This document shows positions 10,294 through 18,516 of a stretch of 64,000 nt of DNA, in pieces. This stretch comes from Verrucosispora sp. WMMD573 (GTDB lineage: Bacteria; Actinomycetota; Actinomycetes; Mycobacteriales; Micromonosporaceae). The notes under the pieces were generated by a model that ran no database searches, was not told the DNA's origin, and saw only the letters and a list, made by a program, of their open reading frames with translations. Location of the stretch: NCBI RefSeq assembly GCF_027497175.1, contig NZ_CP114901.1, positions 372,001 through 436,000 of the forward strand, written 5' to 3'. The position numbers and the translations under genes were made by a program. Each line of letters begins with the position of its first letter. The first letter of the stretch is position 1.

Positions 10294-10473
10294 ATGTACT
10301 TCACCGACCGGGGCATCGAGGAACTGGTCGAGCGGCGCGGCGACGAGCAGGTCAGCCTGGAGTGGCTGGCCGCCCGGCTACGCGACTTCGTCGACGTGAA
10401 CCCGGAGTTCGAGGTGCCGGTCGAGCGGTTCGCCACCTGGCTGGCCCGACTCGACGACGATGACGACGACTGA
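10294..10473 (+). CDS. DUF6104 family microprotein
   Basis: A 59-residue soluble protein beginning MYFTDRGIEELVERRGDE, with WLAARLRDFVDVNPEFEVP in the middle and a run of five aspartates at the C-terminus. This is the actinobacterial DUF6104 family as I remember it; its function is unknown. The start ATG 10294 lies after GTGAGGAAGCG, which can serve as a ribosome site. The acidic tail is read from the same bases (CGATGACGACGAC) that hold the ATG of the next open frame, so the two genes overlap by 14 nt if that start is used. Position after kgd suggests a separate transcript, since a terminator lies between them. Confidence 0.82.
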   Translation: MYFTDRGIEELVERRGDEQVSLEWLAARLRDFVDVNPEFEVPVERFATWLARLDDDDDD

Positions 10474-11554
10474 TCACGTGTCCATCACCCGCGCGGTCGC
10501 CCGGCCTCGACGCGGGCCGTCGCCGAGCGTGCCCGCAATCGTGTCCGGTCGCCGGGCGGCCGTGGCGGCCGGCGTCGCCCTGGCATTGCTGCTGGCCGGG
10601 TGTTCCGACGAACCCGCCCCACCTCGGGTACCCGACGCGGTCGGCTCCGCGTCACCGCCCGTACCCTCGGTGTTCTATCTCGACCCAGCCAATCCGGCCG
10701 AGGCGGAGGCACAGCGGCGCGCGGCCCGGGGGGACTTGACCGCGGCTGAGGCGCTGCGGTCGATCGGCAGCCGGCCCAGCGCGAAGTGGTTGACCGGCGA
10801 CGCGGTGCGTGACGAGGTCGACGCCTTCCTGGGGCAGGCCGCGATCGCGGGCCAGACACCCGTGCTGGTGGTGCACAACGTGCCGCAACGCGACTGCGGC
10901 CGGCAGGGCGAGGGGGGCGCCCGTACCGGCGCGGAGTACCAGGCGTGGATCCGCGATGTCGCGGCCGGTGTCGCCGGCCGCCCGGTGATCGTCGTCCTCG
11001 AACCGGGTGCGCTGCCCGACGCGGTGGCGGGCTGTGTCCGCGACGCCGCCGGCCGGCTCGCCCTGCTGCGCGACGCGGTCACCGTGCTCGCCAGCACCGG
11101 CAAGGCCCGGATCTACCTCGATGCCGGGCATCCGGGGTGGATCCGCGACGTCGAGGCGTTGGCGGCAGCCCTGCGCCAGGCCGGCGTGGATCAGGCCGAC
11201 GGGTTCGCGCTCAACGTGGCGAACTTCGTCCGCACCACGGACAACGTGACCTACGGCCACCGGATCTCCGACGCGCTCGGCGGCGACACCACGTTCGTCG
11301 TCGACACCAGCCGCAACGGCAACGGCCCCTACCCGGCCGAGCGTGTCGGCGGTGCACCGAGCTGGTGCAACCCGCCGGGCCGGGCGATCGGCGAGGAACC
11401 CACCGCCGACGCCGGTCTACCACGGGTGGACGCCCTGCTCTGGATCAAGTTCCCCGGCGAGTCCGACGGCGACTGCCGTACCGGCGAACCACCCGCCGGC
11501 CAGTTCTGGCCCACCTACGCCATCTCGCTCGTCGACCCCCCACCAACCCGTTGA
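10460..11554 (+). CDS. GH6-family (endoglucanase-like) lipoprotein with altered catalytic acid
   Basis: 364 residues from ATG 10460; GTG 10541 is an equally good start that gives a compact lipoprotein signal. The lipobox LLLAGC places the lipid-modified Cys at residue 48. GH6 blocks are easy to see: VPQRDCG (D145), YLDAGHPGW (220-227), FALNVANF and WIKFPGESDG (D336). The block that normally reads EPD, whose Asp is the general acid of GH6 cellulases, reads EPG here (E181-P182-G183). The protein may therefore bind rather than cleave beta-1,4-glucan, or use another residue. It is convergent with a polysaccharide synthase gene, and its TGA stop lies inside a palindromic repeat. Confidence 0.85.
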   Translation: MTTTDHVSITRAVARPRRGPSPSVPAIVSGRRAAVAAGVALALLLAGCSDEPAPPRVPDAVGSASPPVPSVFYLDPANPAEAEAQRRAARGDLTAAEALRSIGSRPSAKWLTGDAVRDEVDAFLGQAAIAGQTPVLVVHNVPQRDCGRQGEGGARTGAEYQAWIRDVAAGVAGRPVIVVLEPGALPDAVAGCVRDAAGRLALLRDAVTVLASTGKARIYLDAGHPGWIRDVEALAAALRQAGVDQADGFALNVANFVRTTDNVTYGHRISDALGGDTTFVVDTSRNGNGPYPAERVGGAPSWCNPPGRAIGEEPTADAGLPRVDALLWIKFPGESDGDCRTGEPPAGQFWPTYAISLVDPPPTR

Positions 11555-11610
11555 TCATGAGGTTAGCGGCAAACAAAACGGGCAAAATTCCGGCTAACCT
11601 CATGATCAAC
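11550..11610. repeat. Palindromic repeat, copy 1 (GTTGATCATGAGGTTAGC)
   Basis: 18-bp perfect inverted repeat GTTGATCATGAGGTTAGC with an AT-rich loop. A second copy lies at 37770-37830. The left arm contains the TGA stop of the GH6 gene (11552-11554). The right arm contains the TGA stop of the convergent synthase (11606-11608). It probably acts as a two-way terminator and may be a small dispersed element. Confidence 0.88.
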
Positions 11611-13783
11611 GAGAGCTGGTGGGGGTGGGTGTCAGGCCGGTGCGGCGAAGTTTCTGCCAGCCGAGGCGGCCACCGGTCAGCGCGGTCGTCACCGACTGGA
11701 TCATCACGAGGTACATCAGCTGCCGGTACACGAACTGCTGCAGCGGCAGCACCCACAGCACACTCAGCTTCTCCCGGTCCAGGCGGAACGCGACCACGGC
11801 GGTGAGCGTCTGCACCGCGAGCATGACCAGCCAGGCCACCGCCGTCGCACTCCGGTCGAGGAAGAACAGGCCGTAGAGCGCGAGTAGATCGATCACCGGT
11901 GCCAGCAGCGGCAACAGCACCCCGAACAGGCTCAGGAACAGCAGGCAGCGACGGGCGAAGCGGCCGGAGGCGCCACGGTCGACAAGCGAGCGCCGGTGTT
12001 TCCACATCGCCTGCATGGTGCCGTAGCTCCACCGGTACCGCTGCTTCCACAACTGCCCCAGCGTCGCCGGGGCCTCGGTCCACGCCCGGGCCGTCTCCTC
12101 GTAGACCACCTTCCAGCCGGCGCGGCCGAGCGCCATGGTGATGTCGGTGTCCTCGGCCAGCGTGTCGTCGGTCAGGCCACCGGCGTAGCGCAGCGCCTGA
12201 CGGCGGAAGGCGCCGATCGCCCCGGGCACTGTGGACATGCAGCGCAACGTCTCGTACAGCCGACGGTCGAGGTTGAAGCCGATGACGTACTCGATGTGCT
12301 GCCACTTGGCGATCAGGCTGTCGCGGTTGCCCACCTTGACGTTGCCGGCGACCGCGCCGACCTGCGGATCCGCGAAGGGTTGGACGAGCCGTCGCACCGA
12401 ATCACGCTCGAACACGGTGTCCCCGTCGACCATCACGATCAGTTCGTGTCGGGCCAGCGCGACTCCGGTGTTCAACGCGCTCGGCTTGCCGCCGTTCGGC
12501 CTCCGCACGACCCGGACGTTCGGCAGCCGGAGCGCCTCGACGATCTCCGCCGTGCCGTCGGTGGAGCCGTCGTCGACGACGATCACCTCGATGCCGCCCG
12601 GATGGTCGCCACCGGCCAGCGAGCGGACGGCCGCGGCGATCCCCTCCTTCTCGTTGTACGCGGGCACGATCACCGAGACCGGCTCGGTCACCGGCGGCCC
12701 CCAGGCCCAGTCGGGGGCGCGGCGTCGCCGGGCGTGCCGACCGGCGAGCGCGAGCAGCAGGACGGTACGGCCCACCGTCAGCACGCCCACCGCCACGAAG
12801 ATGAACCCGAGCCAACCCAGTGTCCGGTCCGCGCCCTGCACGCCCCAGATCAACATCCGGCCGCGCCAGCGCTCCCCCGCACCGGCCGGCTGGCCGGCGT
12901 CGACCCGGTGGTCGACGCCGGCCTCGGCCAGCGCGAGGTTCAGGCCGCCGGTAACCGTGACGAAGCGGTAGCCGCGCTCCTTCATCAGCGGGATGAAGCG
13001 GTCGAGCGCGGCAACGGTCTGCGCGCGTTCGCCGCCCGCGTCGTGCCAGAGCGTGACCGCTCCCGAGTAACCGGGCGGTGTGGCGTTGGCGAGGATCTGC
13101 TCCACGCCGGGCAGTGCCCAGTCCCGGCTGTCGGTGTCGTTGAGCACGTTGAGGTAGCCGAGCTCGCCGGCCTGGACGAACACCGGCCAGTCCAGATCGT
13201 CGATGGCCTCGGCGTAGGAGGAGTACGGGAAGCGGATCAGGGAGGTACGGACCCCGGCCGCGCTGGCGATGGCCAACTGGGTCTGGGTGTACTCCATCCG
13301 TCGCCGCCAGTCGGGCAGCACGGTCAGGTCCGGGTGCGTGAAGGTGTGCACGCCGATTTCGTGGCCGTCGGCGGCCACTTCCCCGACCAGTTCCGGATGA
13401 CGGGCCACCTGCGAACCGACCACGAAGAAGGTCGCCGGCACCTGATGGGCGGCCAGCACCCGCAGCACCTCGCGGGTCCAGAACGGGTCAGGACCGTCGT
13501 CGAAGGTGAGCGCGACGGTGCGTGGCGGCAGTCGGTACGACCGGGTCCGCCCACCGGCGCTGCTGATGATCGGGCCACCGGCGACCACCGCCGCCGGCAC
13601 CTCACGCTGCCCCTCGTGGCTCTGCTGACGATCCGGTGCGAAGGACGCGTTGGCGTACGCGCCGACGAGCAGCACGGCGGCCAGCACCGCACAGAGGACG
13701 CCGAAGAGGATCCAACTCGGCGGCGGCACGACACGGCGACCACGTACCGGCCGGCGGGACCGGCGCGCCGGCGGTTCAGTCAT
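11606..13783 (-). CDS. Bifunctional polysaccharide deacetylase / family 2 glycosyltransferase
   Basis: 725 residues. After one membrane helix (24-43) comes an extracytoplasmic NodB-type deacetylase domain with TFDDGPD at 93-99 and the metal-binding HTFTH at 146-150. Further helices (about 320-347) lead to a cytoplasmic processive GT2 domain with VDGDT at 452-456, ED at 544-545 and QRYRW at 581-585, then C-terminal helices. The layout matches Streptomyces MatB-like and PgaC-like synthases that polymerise N-acetylglucosamine and partly deacetylate the product; the exact polymer is inferred. ATG 13783 overlaps the upstream gene by eight bases. The convergent GH6-family gene hints at a shared cell-surface polysaccharide role. 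Confidence 0.88.
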   Translation of the reverse strand: MTEPPARRSRRPVRGRRVVPPPSWILFGVLCAVLAAVLLVGAYANASFAPDRQQSHEGQREVPAAVVAGGPIISSAGGRTRSYRLPPRTVALTFDDGPDPFWTREVLRVLAAHQVPATFFVVGSQVARHPELVGEVAADGHEIGVHTFTHPDLTVLPDWRRRMEYTQTQLAIASAAGVRTSLIRFPYSSYAEAIDDLDWPVFVQAGELGYLNVLNDTDSRDWALPGVEQILANATPPGYSGAVTLWHDAGGERAQTVAALDRFIPLMKERGYRFVTVTGGLNLALAEAGVDHRVDAGQPAGAGERWRGRMLIWGVQGADRTLGWLGFIFVAVGVLTVGRTVLLLALAGRHARRRRAPDWAWGPPVTEPVSVIVPAYNEKEGIAAAVRSLAGGDHPGGIEVIVVDDGSTDGTAEIVEALRLPNVRVVRRPNGGKPSALNTGVALARHELIVMVDGDTVFERDSVRRLVQPFADPQVGAVAGNVKVGNRDSLIAKWQHIEYVIGFNLDRRLYETLRCMSTVPGAIGAFRRQALRYAGGLTDDTLAEDTDITMALGRAGWKVVYEETARAWTEAPATLGQLWKQRYRWSYGTMQAMWKHRRSLVDRGASGRFARRCLLFLSLFGVLLPLLAPVIDLLALYGLFFLDRSATAVAWLVMLAVQTLTAVVAFRLDREKLSVLWVLPLQQFVYRQLMYLVMIQSVTTALTGGRLGWQKLRRTGLTPTPTSSR

Positions 13784-14660
13784 CGGCGGGGGCGGCCTCG
13801 TCGGCGTCGTTGGACGGAACGACGCTCGGCGACGCCGGGACCGCGGTGGGCGGCTCGACGCTGGGGGTGGTCGCCGGTGCGGTCGACCGGGAGGGTCGCG
13901 GTGACGCGGGTGACGCGGGTGACGCCGGTGGCGACGAGGCGGCGCGGCTGGGTGGCACCGGGACGCTGGTCGCCGTCCTGGCTGCCCGGGCCGGGGTGGT
14001 TTGCGGACGCGGCACACCGCCGCCCGTGATCCGGGGAGCCGCCGTGCTCGGCGGTGCCTCCACGGCGGGAATCGACGGGGCCGGCGGTGGTTGCCAGGGC
14101 CGGCGGGTCGGCTCCACGAAGGGCAGCACCGTGTCGGCGTTCACCGGGCCGCCCGCGAAGCTCGCCACGACCAGGCCGGTGTAGAGCAGGCCCACCAGAC
14201 CCAGGGCGTATCCGATCCAGCGCAGCCGGGATCGACGTCGGCCGCTCGGATCCACGAAGACCGGCGGCGGCTGGGGCACGGCGGTCATGACGGTGGTGGG
14301 GCTGTCTCCCGGCACCACCACCGTGACCGCGTCCCGCACCGTTGGCTGCACCACCGTCGGTGCGTCGAACGCCGTTTGCTGCACCACCGTCGGTGCGTCC
14401 ACCGCCGGCTGGATGACCGTCGGGGCGTCCAGCACGACCCGCCGCACGAGGGTCGGGGCGTCCACCACGGGCGGTCGCACCACCTCGGGTGCGTCGGGCA
14501 CGACCGGCCGTAGCACTGTCGAGGTCTCTGCCACGACGGGTGGTGCCACCGTCGGTGGCTCCGTGGGCCCTGCCGTCGCGACCGGTTCGGCGGCTGCGGT
14601 TCGCTCGACGTTCCATCCGTCGTTGGCCGCATCGGCGCTGGTCAGAGGGTCCGCAGTCAT
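13776..14660 (-). CDS. Single-span membrane protein with DAPTVVQ-type repeats
   Basis: 294 residues, function not recognised. The cytoplasmic N-terminal half has five or six degenerate repeats around DAPTVVQ/DAPTLVR. One membrane helix follows (about 168-188, WIGYALGLVGLLYTGLVVAS), then a long Pro/Ser/Ala-rich and finally acidic tail predicted to be outside. It overlaps the deacetylase/glycosyltransferase gene by eight bases and so should be coupled to it, as an accessory or scaffold subunit. ATG 14660 sits seven bases after TAGACT, the pattern of a leaderless mRNA, and no Shine-Dalgarno is seen. The repeats may be recent, since their DNA is also repetitive. Confidence 0.75.
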   Translation of the reverse strand: MTADPLTSADAANDGWNVERTAAAEPVATAGPTEPPTVAPPVVAETSTVLRPVVPDAPEVVRPPVVDAPTLVRRVVLDAPTVIQPAVDAPTVVQQTAFDAPTVVQPTVRDAVTVVVPGDSPTTVMTAVPQPPPVFVDPSGRRRSRLRWIGYALGLVGLLYTGLVVASFAGGPVNADTVLPFVEPTRRPWQPPPAPSIPAVEAPPSTAAPRITGGGVPRPQTTPARAARTATSVPVPPSRAASSPPASPASPASPRPSRSTAPATTPSVEPPTAVPASPSVVPSNDADEAAPADD

Positions 14661-14667
14661 GGCCGGG

Positions 14668-14673
14668 AGTCTA
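14668..14673 (-). promoter_or_regulatory. -10 hexamer TAGACT for a leaderless start
   Basis: TAGACT followed by seven bases and the ATG at 14660; no ribosome site lies between them. Confidence 0.5.
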
Positions 14674-15049
14674 GGAGTGAACATTCCTCGGCTTGTTCGG
14701 GGAGCCCGGTGGTGCGACGGACGTCCCAGTTCACTGAGCAGGTGCCGGAGCCGGCGTGAGCGTCGGCTCACAAGAGGTGAGCACCGCCTCGACCGGTGGG
14801 CGGCCCGTTGCCTCGACCCGGCTACCCTGGCTCGTCGAAACCGCCGCGAGCAGGTCAAACGGACCGGCTGCTCTCGTGCCGGCGGTCGTACCGACCCGAC
14901 GATCCGGCGTCCACCCCCGGTCGGTCGGGCCAAAATAAAGATCTTCCTGGCCGAGCCCGCAGACCGGTCGTGTGCCTCCCGAAGGCGCGGACACCGGACG
15001 GCCCGGATGGGCGAGTCCGAGGACCCACGCGGGATCAACCCTGATCTTG

Positions 15050-15055
15050 TAGCGT
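15050..15055 (+). promoter_or_regulatory. -10 hexamer TAGCGT for pta
   Basis: TAGCGT followed by seven bases and GTG 15063, the pattern of leaderless transcription. It favours the 15063 start over GTG 15054, which lies inside the hexamer. Confidence 0.5.
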
Positions 15056-15062
15056 GAGTGCC

Positions 15063-17138
15063 GTGGCCCGGAGCGTTTACCTGACCAGCGTCGGCTCGGG
15101 CGGGGGGAAGTCGACAATCGCCCTCGGCCTCGCCGAGCTGCTGTCCCGGCAGGTCGGCGGGATCGGCGTGTTCCGTCCGCTGGTCGCGCAGGATCGTCCC
15201 GATCCGATCCTCACCCTGCTCAGCGAGCGTTACCGGGTGGGGTTACCGGTGACAGACCTGAACGGCACCACGTACGCCGAGGCCACCGCCCTGGTCGCCG
15301 ACGGCCGCCGGGAGGAGCTGATCTCCCGGATCGTCGAGCGCTATCGGGACGTGGAGCGGCGGTTCGCGGCGATGGTCGTGGTCGGCAGTGACTTCGCCGC
15401 CGCCGGTGACACCGCCGGCCCGCGCGAGTTGGCCTTCAACGCCCGGCTGGCCACGGAGTTCGGCAGCGTCGTGGTACCGGTGGTCGACGGCTACGGGCAG
15501 CAGCCCGCGGCGATCGCCGCCGCCGCCCGGGGGGCCTACCACGATCTCGCGGACCTCGGCGCGACAGTACTCGCGGTGCTGGCCAACCGGGTCCCCGGGG
15601 CGATGGCGCTGCCCCGGCTGCCGGTCCCCGCGTACGCCATCCCGGAGGTGCCGAGCGTCTCCGCGCCGACGGTGGCGGAGGTCGCGGGGGCGCTGGGCGC
15701 CACGCTGCTGGCCGGTGACGAGACCGCGCTCGCCCGCGACGTGCTCGACTACGTCGTCGGTGCGGCCCACGTGCCGACCCTGCTGGAGCACCTGACCGAG
15801 GGCGCGCTGCTGATCATGCCGGGCGACCGGGACGATCTGCTGGTGGCGGCGAGCGCCGCGCACGTGGCCGGGCAGGTGTCGCTGGCCGGGTTGGTGCTCA
15901 CCCTCGGGGTGCCGCCCGACCCTCGGGCGATGCGTCTGGTGGAGGCGCTGAACGCCCGGCTCGCGGTGCTCTCGGTGGACAGCGACAGCTACCACACGGT
16001 GGCCGCGTCGAGCCGGATCGAAGGTCGGCCGAGCGCCGGGAACCCCCGCAAGGTGGAGGCCGCGCTCGGCGCCTTCGAGGCGCACGTCGACACCGTCGAG
16101 CTGGCCGGCCGGCTACGGGTCAGCCGGTCCGCGCGGGTCACCCCGTTGATGTTCGAGTACGACCTGATCGACCGGGCCCGGGCCGGACGGCGGCACCTGG
16201 TGCTGCCGGAGGGGACCGAGGAACGGATTCTGCGGGCCACCGAGATCCTGCTGCGCCGGGGGGTGGCCGATCTGACCCTGCTCGGCCGGCCGGACGAGGT
16301 CGCCCGGCGGGCCCGGGAGCTGGGGGTGGACATCGGCGAGGCCCGGGTGGTGGACCCGACGAGCAGCCCGTGGCGCGACGAGTTCGCCGAGGCGTACGCG
16401 AAGCTGCGCGCACACCGGGGGGTCACCGCCGAACTGGCGCACGACATCGTCGCCCAACCGAACTACTTCGGCACCATGATGGTGTGGGCGGGCCACGCCG
16501 ACGGGATGGTCTCCGGCGCCACGCACACCACGGCAGCGACCATCCGGCCGGCCTTCGAGATCGTCAAGACCATGCCGGAGGTCTCGGTTGCCTCCAGCGT
16601 CTTCTTCATGCTGCTCGCCGACCGGGTGCTGGTCTACGGCGACTGCGCGGTCAACCGCGATCCGGATGCCGCCCAGCTCGCCGACATCGCCATTTCCTCG
16701 GCGGACACCGCGGCCCGGTTCGGCATCGAGCCCCGGGTGGCGATGCTGTCGTACTCGACCGGGAGTTCGGGGGCGGGCGAGGACGTGGAGAAGGTCGCGG
16801 CGGCCACCGCGCTGGTCCGGCAGCGTCGACCCGAACTGGCCGTCGAGGGCCCGATCCAGTACGACGCGGCCATCGACCCGGCCGTCGCCGCCACCAAGCT
16901 ACCCGGCAGCGCGGTCGCCGGCCGGGCGACGGTCTTCATCTTCCCGGACCTGAACACCGGCAACAACACGTACAAGGCGGTGCAGCGCTCCGCCGGAGCG
17001 GTGGCCGTCGGGCCGGTCATGCAGGGCCTGCGCCGGCCGGTCAACGATCTCTCCCGGGGGGCCACCGTGCCGGACATCGTCAACACCGTGGCGATCACCG
17101 CCATCCAGGCCGCCGCGCTCGCCGAGGTGCAGCCGTGA
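15063..17138 (+). CDS. pta: Phosphate acetyltransferase
   Basis: 691 residues, the long Pta form. The N-terminal domain starts with a P-loop-like GSGGGKST (BioD/CobQ-type fold), a DRTGG-type regulatory domain follows (roughly 200-330), and the C-terminal catalytic PTA_PTB domain covers about 360-690 (HATHTTAATIRPAF-like and FPDLNTGNNTYK blocks). It makes acetyl phosphate and CoA from acetyl-CoA and phosphate. The stop overlaps the acetate kinase start as GTGA, giving the classical pta-ackA operon. I placed the start at GTG 15063 because of the adjoining -10 hexamer; GTG 15054 would add three residues. Confidence 0.95.
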   Translation: MARSVYLTSVGSGGGKSTIALGLAELLSRQVGGIGVFRPLVAQDRPDPILTLLSERYRVGLPVTDLNGTTYAEATALVADGRREELISRIVERYRDVERRFAAMVVVGSDFAAAGDTAGPRELAFNARLATEFGSVVVPVVDGYGQQPAAIAAAARGAYHDLADLGATVLAVLANRVPGAMALPRLPVPAYAIPEVPSVSAPTVAEVAGALGATLLAGDETALARDVLDYVVGAAHVPTLLEHLTEGALLIMPGDRDDLLVAASAAHVAGQVSLAGLVLTLGVPPDPRAMRLVEALNARLAVLSVDSDSYHTVAASSRIEGRPSAGNPRKVEAALGAFEAHVDTVELAGRLRVSRSARVTPLMFEYDLIDRARAGRRHLVLPEGTEERILRATEILLRRGVADLTLLGRPDEVARRARELGVDIGEARVVDPTSSPWRDEFAEAYAKLRAHRGVTAELAHDIVAQPNYFGTMMVWAGHADGMVSGATHTTAATIRPAFEIVKTMPEVSVASSVFFMLLADRVLVYGDCAVNRDPDAAQLADIAISSADTAARFGIEPRVAMLSYSTGSSGAGEDVEKVAAATALVRQRRPELAVEGPIQYDAAIDPAVAATKLPGSAVAGRATVFIFPDLNTGNNTYKAVQRSAGAVAVGPVMQGLRRPVNDLSRGATVPDIVNTVAITAIQAAALAEVQP

Positions 17139-18253
17139 GCAAGGTGCTGGTGCTCAACAGCGGCTCGTCGTCGATCAAATACCGGCTGTACGACGGCGAC
17201 CGCGTGCTGGACAAGGGCGCCGTCGAACGGATCGGTGAGCCCGGTGGTGGGCCGAGCGACCACACCGGCGCGATCCGGCAGATCCTGGACGGGCTGGACC
17301 TGACCGGCCTCACCGCGGTGGGGCACCGGGTGGTGCATGGTGGCCAGCGGTTCACCGCGCCGACGCTTGTCGACGACGAGGTGCTGGCCGCCATCACCGA
17401 CCTGGTGCCGCTGGCGCCGCTGCACAACCCGGCGAACCTCGCCGGCATCGAGGTGGCCCGCCAGGCCCTGCCCGAGGTGCCGCAGGTAGCCGTCTTCGAC
17501 ACCGCGTTCCATCACACGCTGCCCGACTCCGCCGCCACCTACGCGATCGACCGCGAGGTCGCCCAGCGGTACGAGATTCGGCGGTACGGCTTCCACGGCA
17601 CCTCCCACGCGTACGTCTCCCGGCGCACGGCGGAACTGCTGGACCGCCCGTACGAGGAGATCAACACGATCACGCTGCACCTGGGAAACGGCGCCAGCGC
17701 TTGTGCGGTGGCCGGCGGACGAAGCGTAGCCACCTCGATGGGCATGTCGCCGTTGGAGGGGCTGGTGATGGGCACCCGCAGTGGCGACCTCGATCCGACG
17801 ATCGTGTTCCACCTGCGCCGCGAGGGCGGACTGGGCGTCGACGAGATCGACGACCTGCTCAACCATCGCAGCGGCCTGCTCGGGCTGAGCGGGGTCAACG
17901 ACATGCGCGAGTTGCTCGCCCGCCGGGCGGCCGGCGACGGGGCCGCAGCGCTCGCCTTCGACGTCTACTGCCGCCGGATAACCAGCTACGTGGGGGCGTA
18001 CTACGCGCTGCTCGGCCGGGTGGACGCGGTCACCTTCACCGCTGGCGTCGGCGAACACGCGGCGCCGGTACGCGCGGCGGCGCTGGCCGGGCTGGACCGG
18101 CTCGGCATCACTGTCGACCCGGACCGCAACGCGGGCAGCGGCGACCGGCTCATCTCACCGGACGGGGCGGAGGTCGCCGTCTGCGTCATCGGTACCGACG
18201 AGGAGCGGGAGATCGCCCGCGCCGCCCGGGCCGTGGTCGGGAGCGGCGGCTGA
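17135..18253 (+). CDS. ackA: Acetate kinase
   Basis: 372 residues. Signature VLVLNSGSSSIKY at the N-terminus, GHRVVHGG, FDTAFHHTLP and YGFHGTSHAYVS are all present, as is the C-terminal FTAGVGEHA. It interconverts acetyl phosphate and acetate with ATP formation, downstream of Pta. GTG 17135 overlaps the pta stop by four bases. It is slightly shorter than the usual 395-400 residues because of a compact segment after residue 70. Confidence 0.96.
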   Translation: MSKVLVLNSGSSSIKYRLYDGDRVLDKGAVERIGEPGGGPSDHTGAIRQILDGLDLTGLTAVGHRVVHGGQRFTAPTLVDDEVLAAITDLVPLAPLHNPANLAGIEVARQALPEVPQVAVFDTAFHHTLPDSAATYAIDREVAQRYEIRRYGFHGTSHAYVSRRTAELLDRPYEEINTITLHLGNGASACAVAGGRSVATSMGMSPLEGLVMGTRSGDLDPTIVFHLRREGGLGVDEIDDLLNHRSGLLGLSGVNDMRELLARRAAGDGAAALAFDVYCRRITSYVGAYYALLGRVDAVTFTAGVGEHAAPVRAAALAGLDRLGITVDPDRNAGSGDRLISPDGAEVAVCVIGTDEEREIARAARAVVGSGG

Positions 18254-18264
18254 CGCCAGTCCCG

Positions 18265-18432
18265 TCAGCCGAAGGCGAGCCAGGTGGCGAGGGCGAGCAG
18301 CACCACGGCGACCACGGCCGCCCCGATGATCAGACCGGTTCTTGACGCCGCCTCCGCCGGAACGGCCTCCGGGTTGGCGAAGGCGCGGAACGCCTCGGTG
18401 TTGCCGCTCGGGTCGGTGTAGTTCTCAGCCAT
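18265..18432 (-). CDS. Small single-span membrane protein
   Basis: 55 residues beginning MAENYTDPSGNTEAFRAF, with a charged N-terminal half and one C-terminal helix (about 33-54, GLIIGAAVVAVVLLALATWL). It is convergent with ackA, only 11 bases apart, and is probably monocistronic. No family is recognised. Start choice is supported by the compact frame between the two neighbouring genes. Confidence 0.65.
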   Translation of the reverse strand: MAENYTDPSGNTEAFRAFANPEAVPAEAASRTGLIIGAAVVAVVLLALATWLAFG

Positions 18433-18503
18433 GCCGGGAACCTTAGCGAAACCTGTCCAACCGGCGTGCCCGGTGCGCCCCTACGCGCCGCCGACGGTGC
18501 GGG

Positions 18504-18509
18504 CACAAT
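18504..18509 (+). promoter_or_regulatory. -10-like hexamer CACAAT
   Basis: CACAAT lies seven bases before ATG 18517. It is a weaker match to the -10 consensus than the others in the window. Confidence 0.3.
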
Positions 18510-18516
18510 CGGAGCC

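Larger units (their letters stand above)
14661..15062. other. Divergent intergenic region before pta
   Basis: About 400 bp between the divergently transcribed membrane-protein gene and pta. I see no convincing gene. The only clear signals are -10-like hexamers next to each start codon (14668-14673 on the minus strand and 15050-15055 on the plus strand). Confidence 0.5.
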
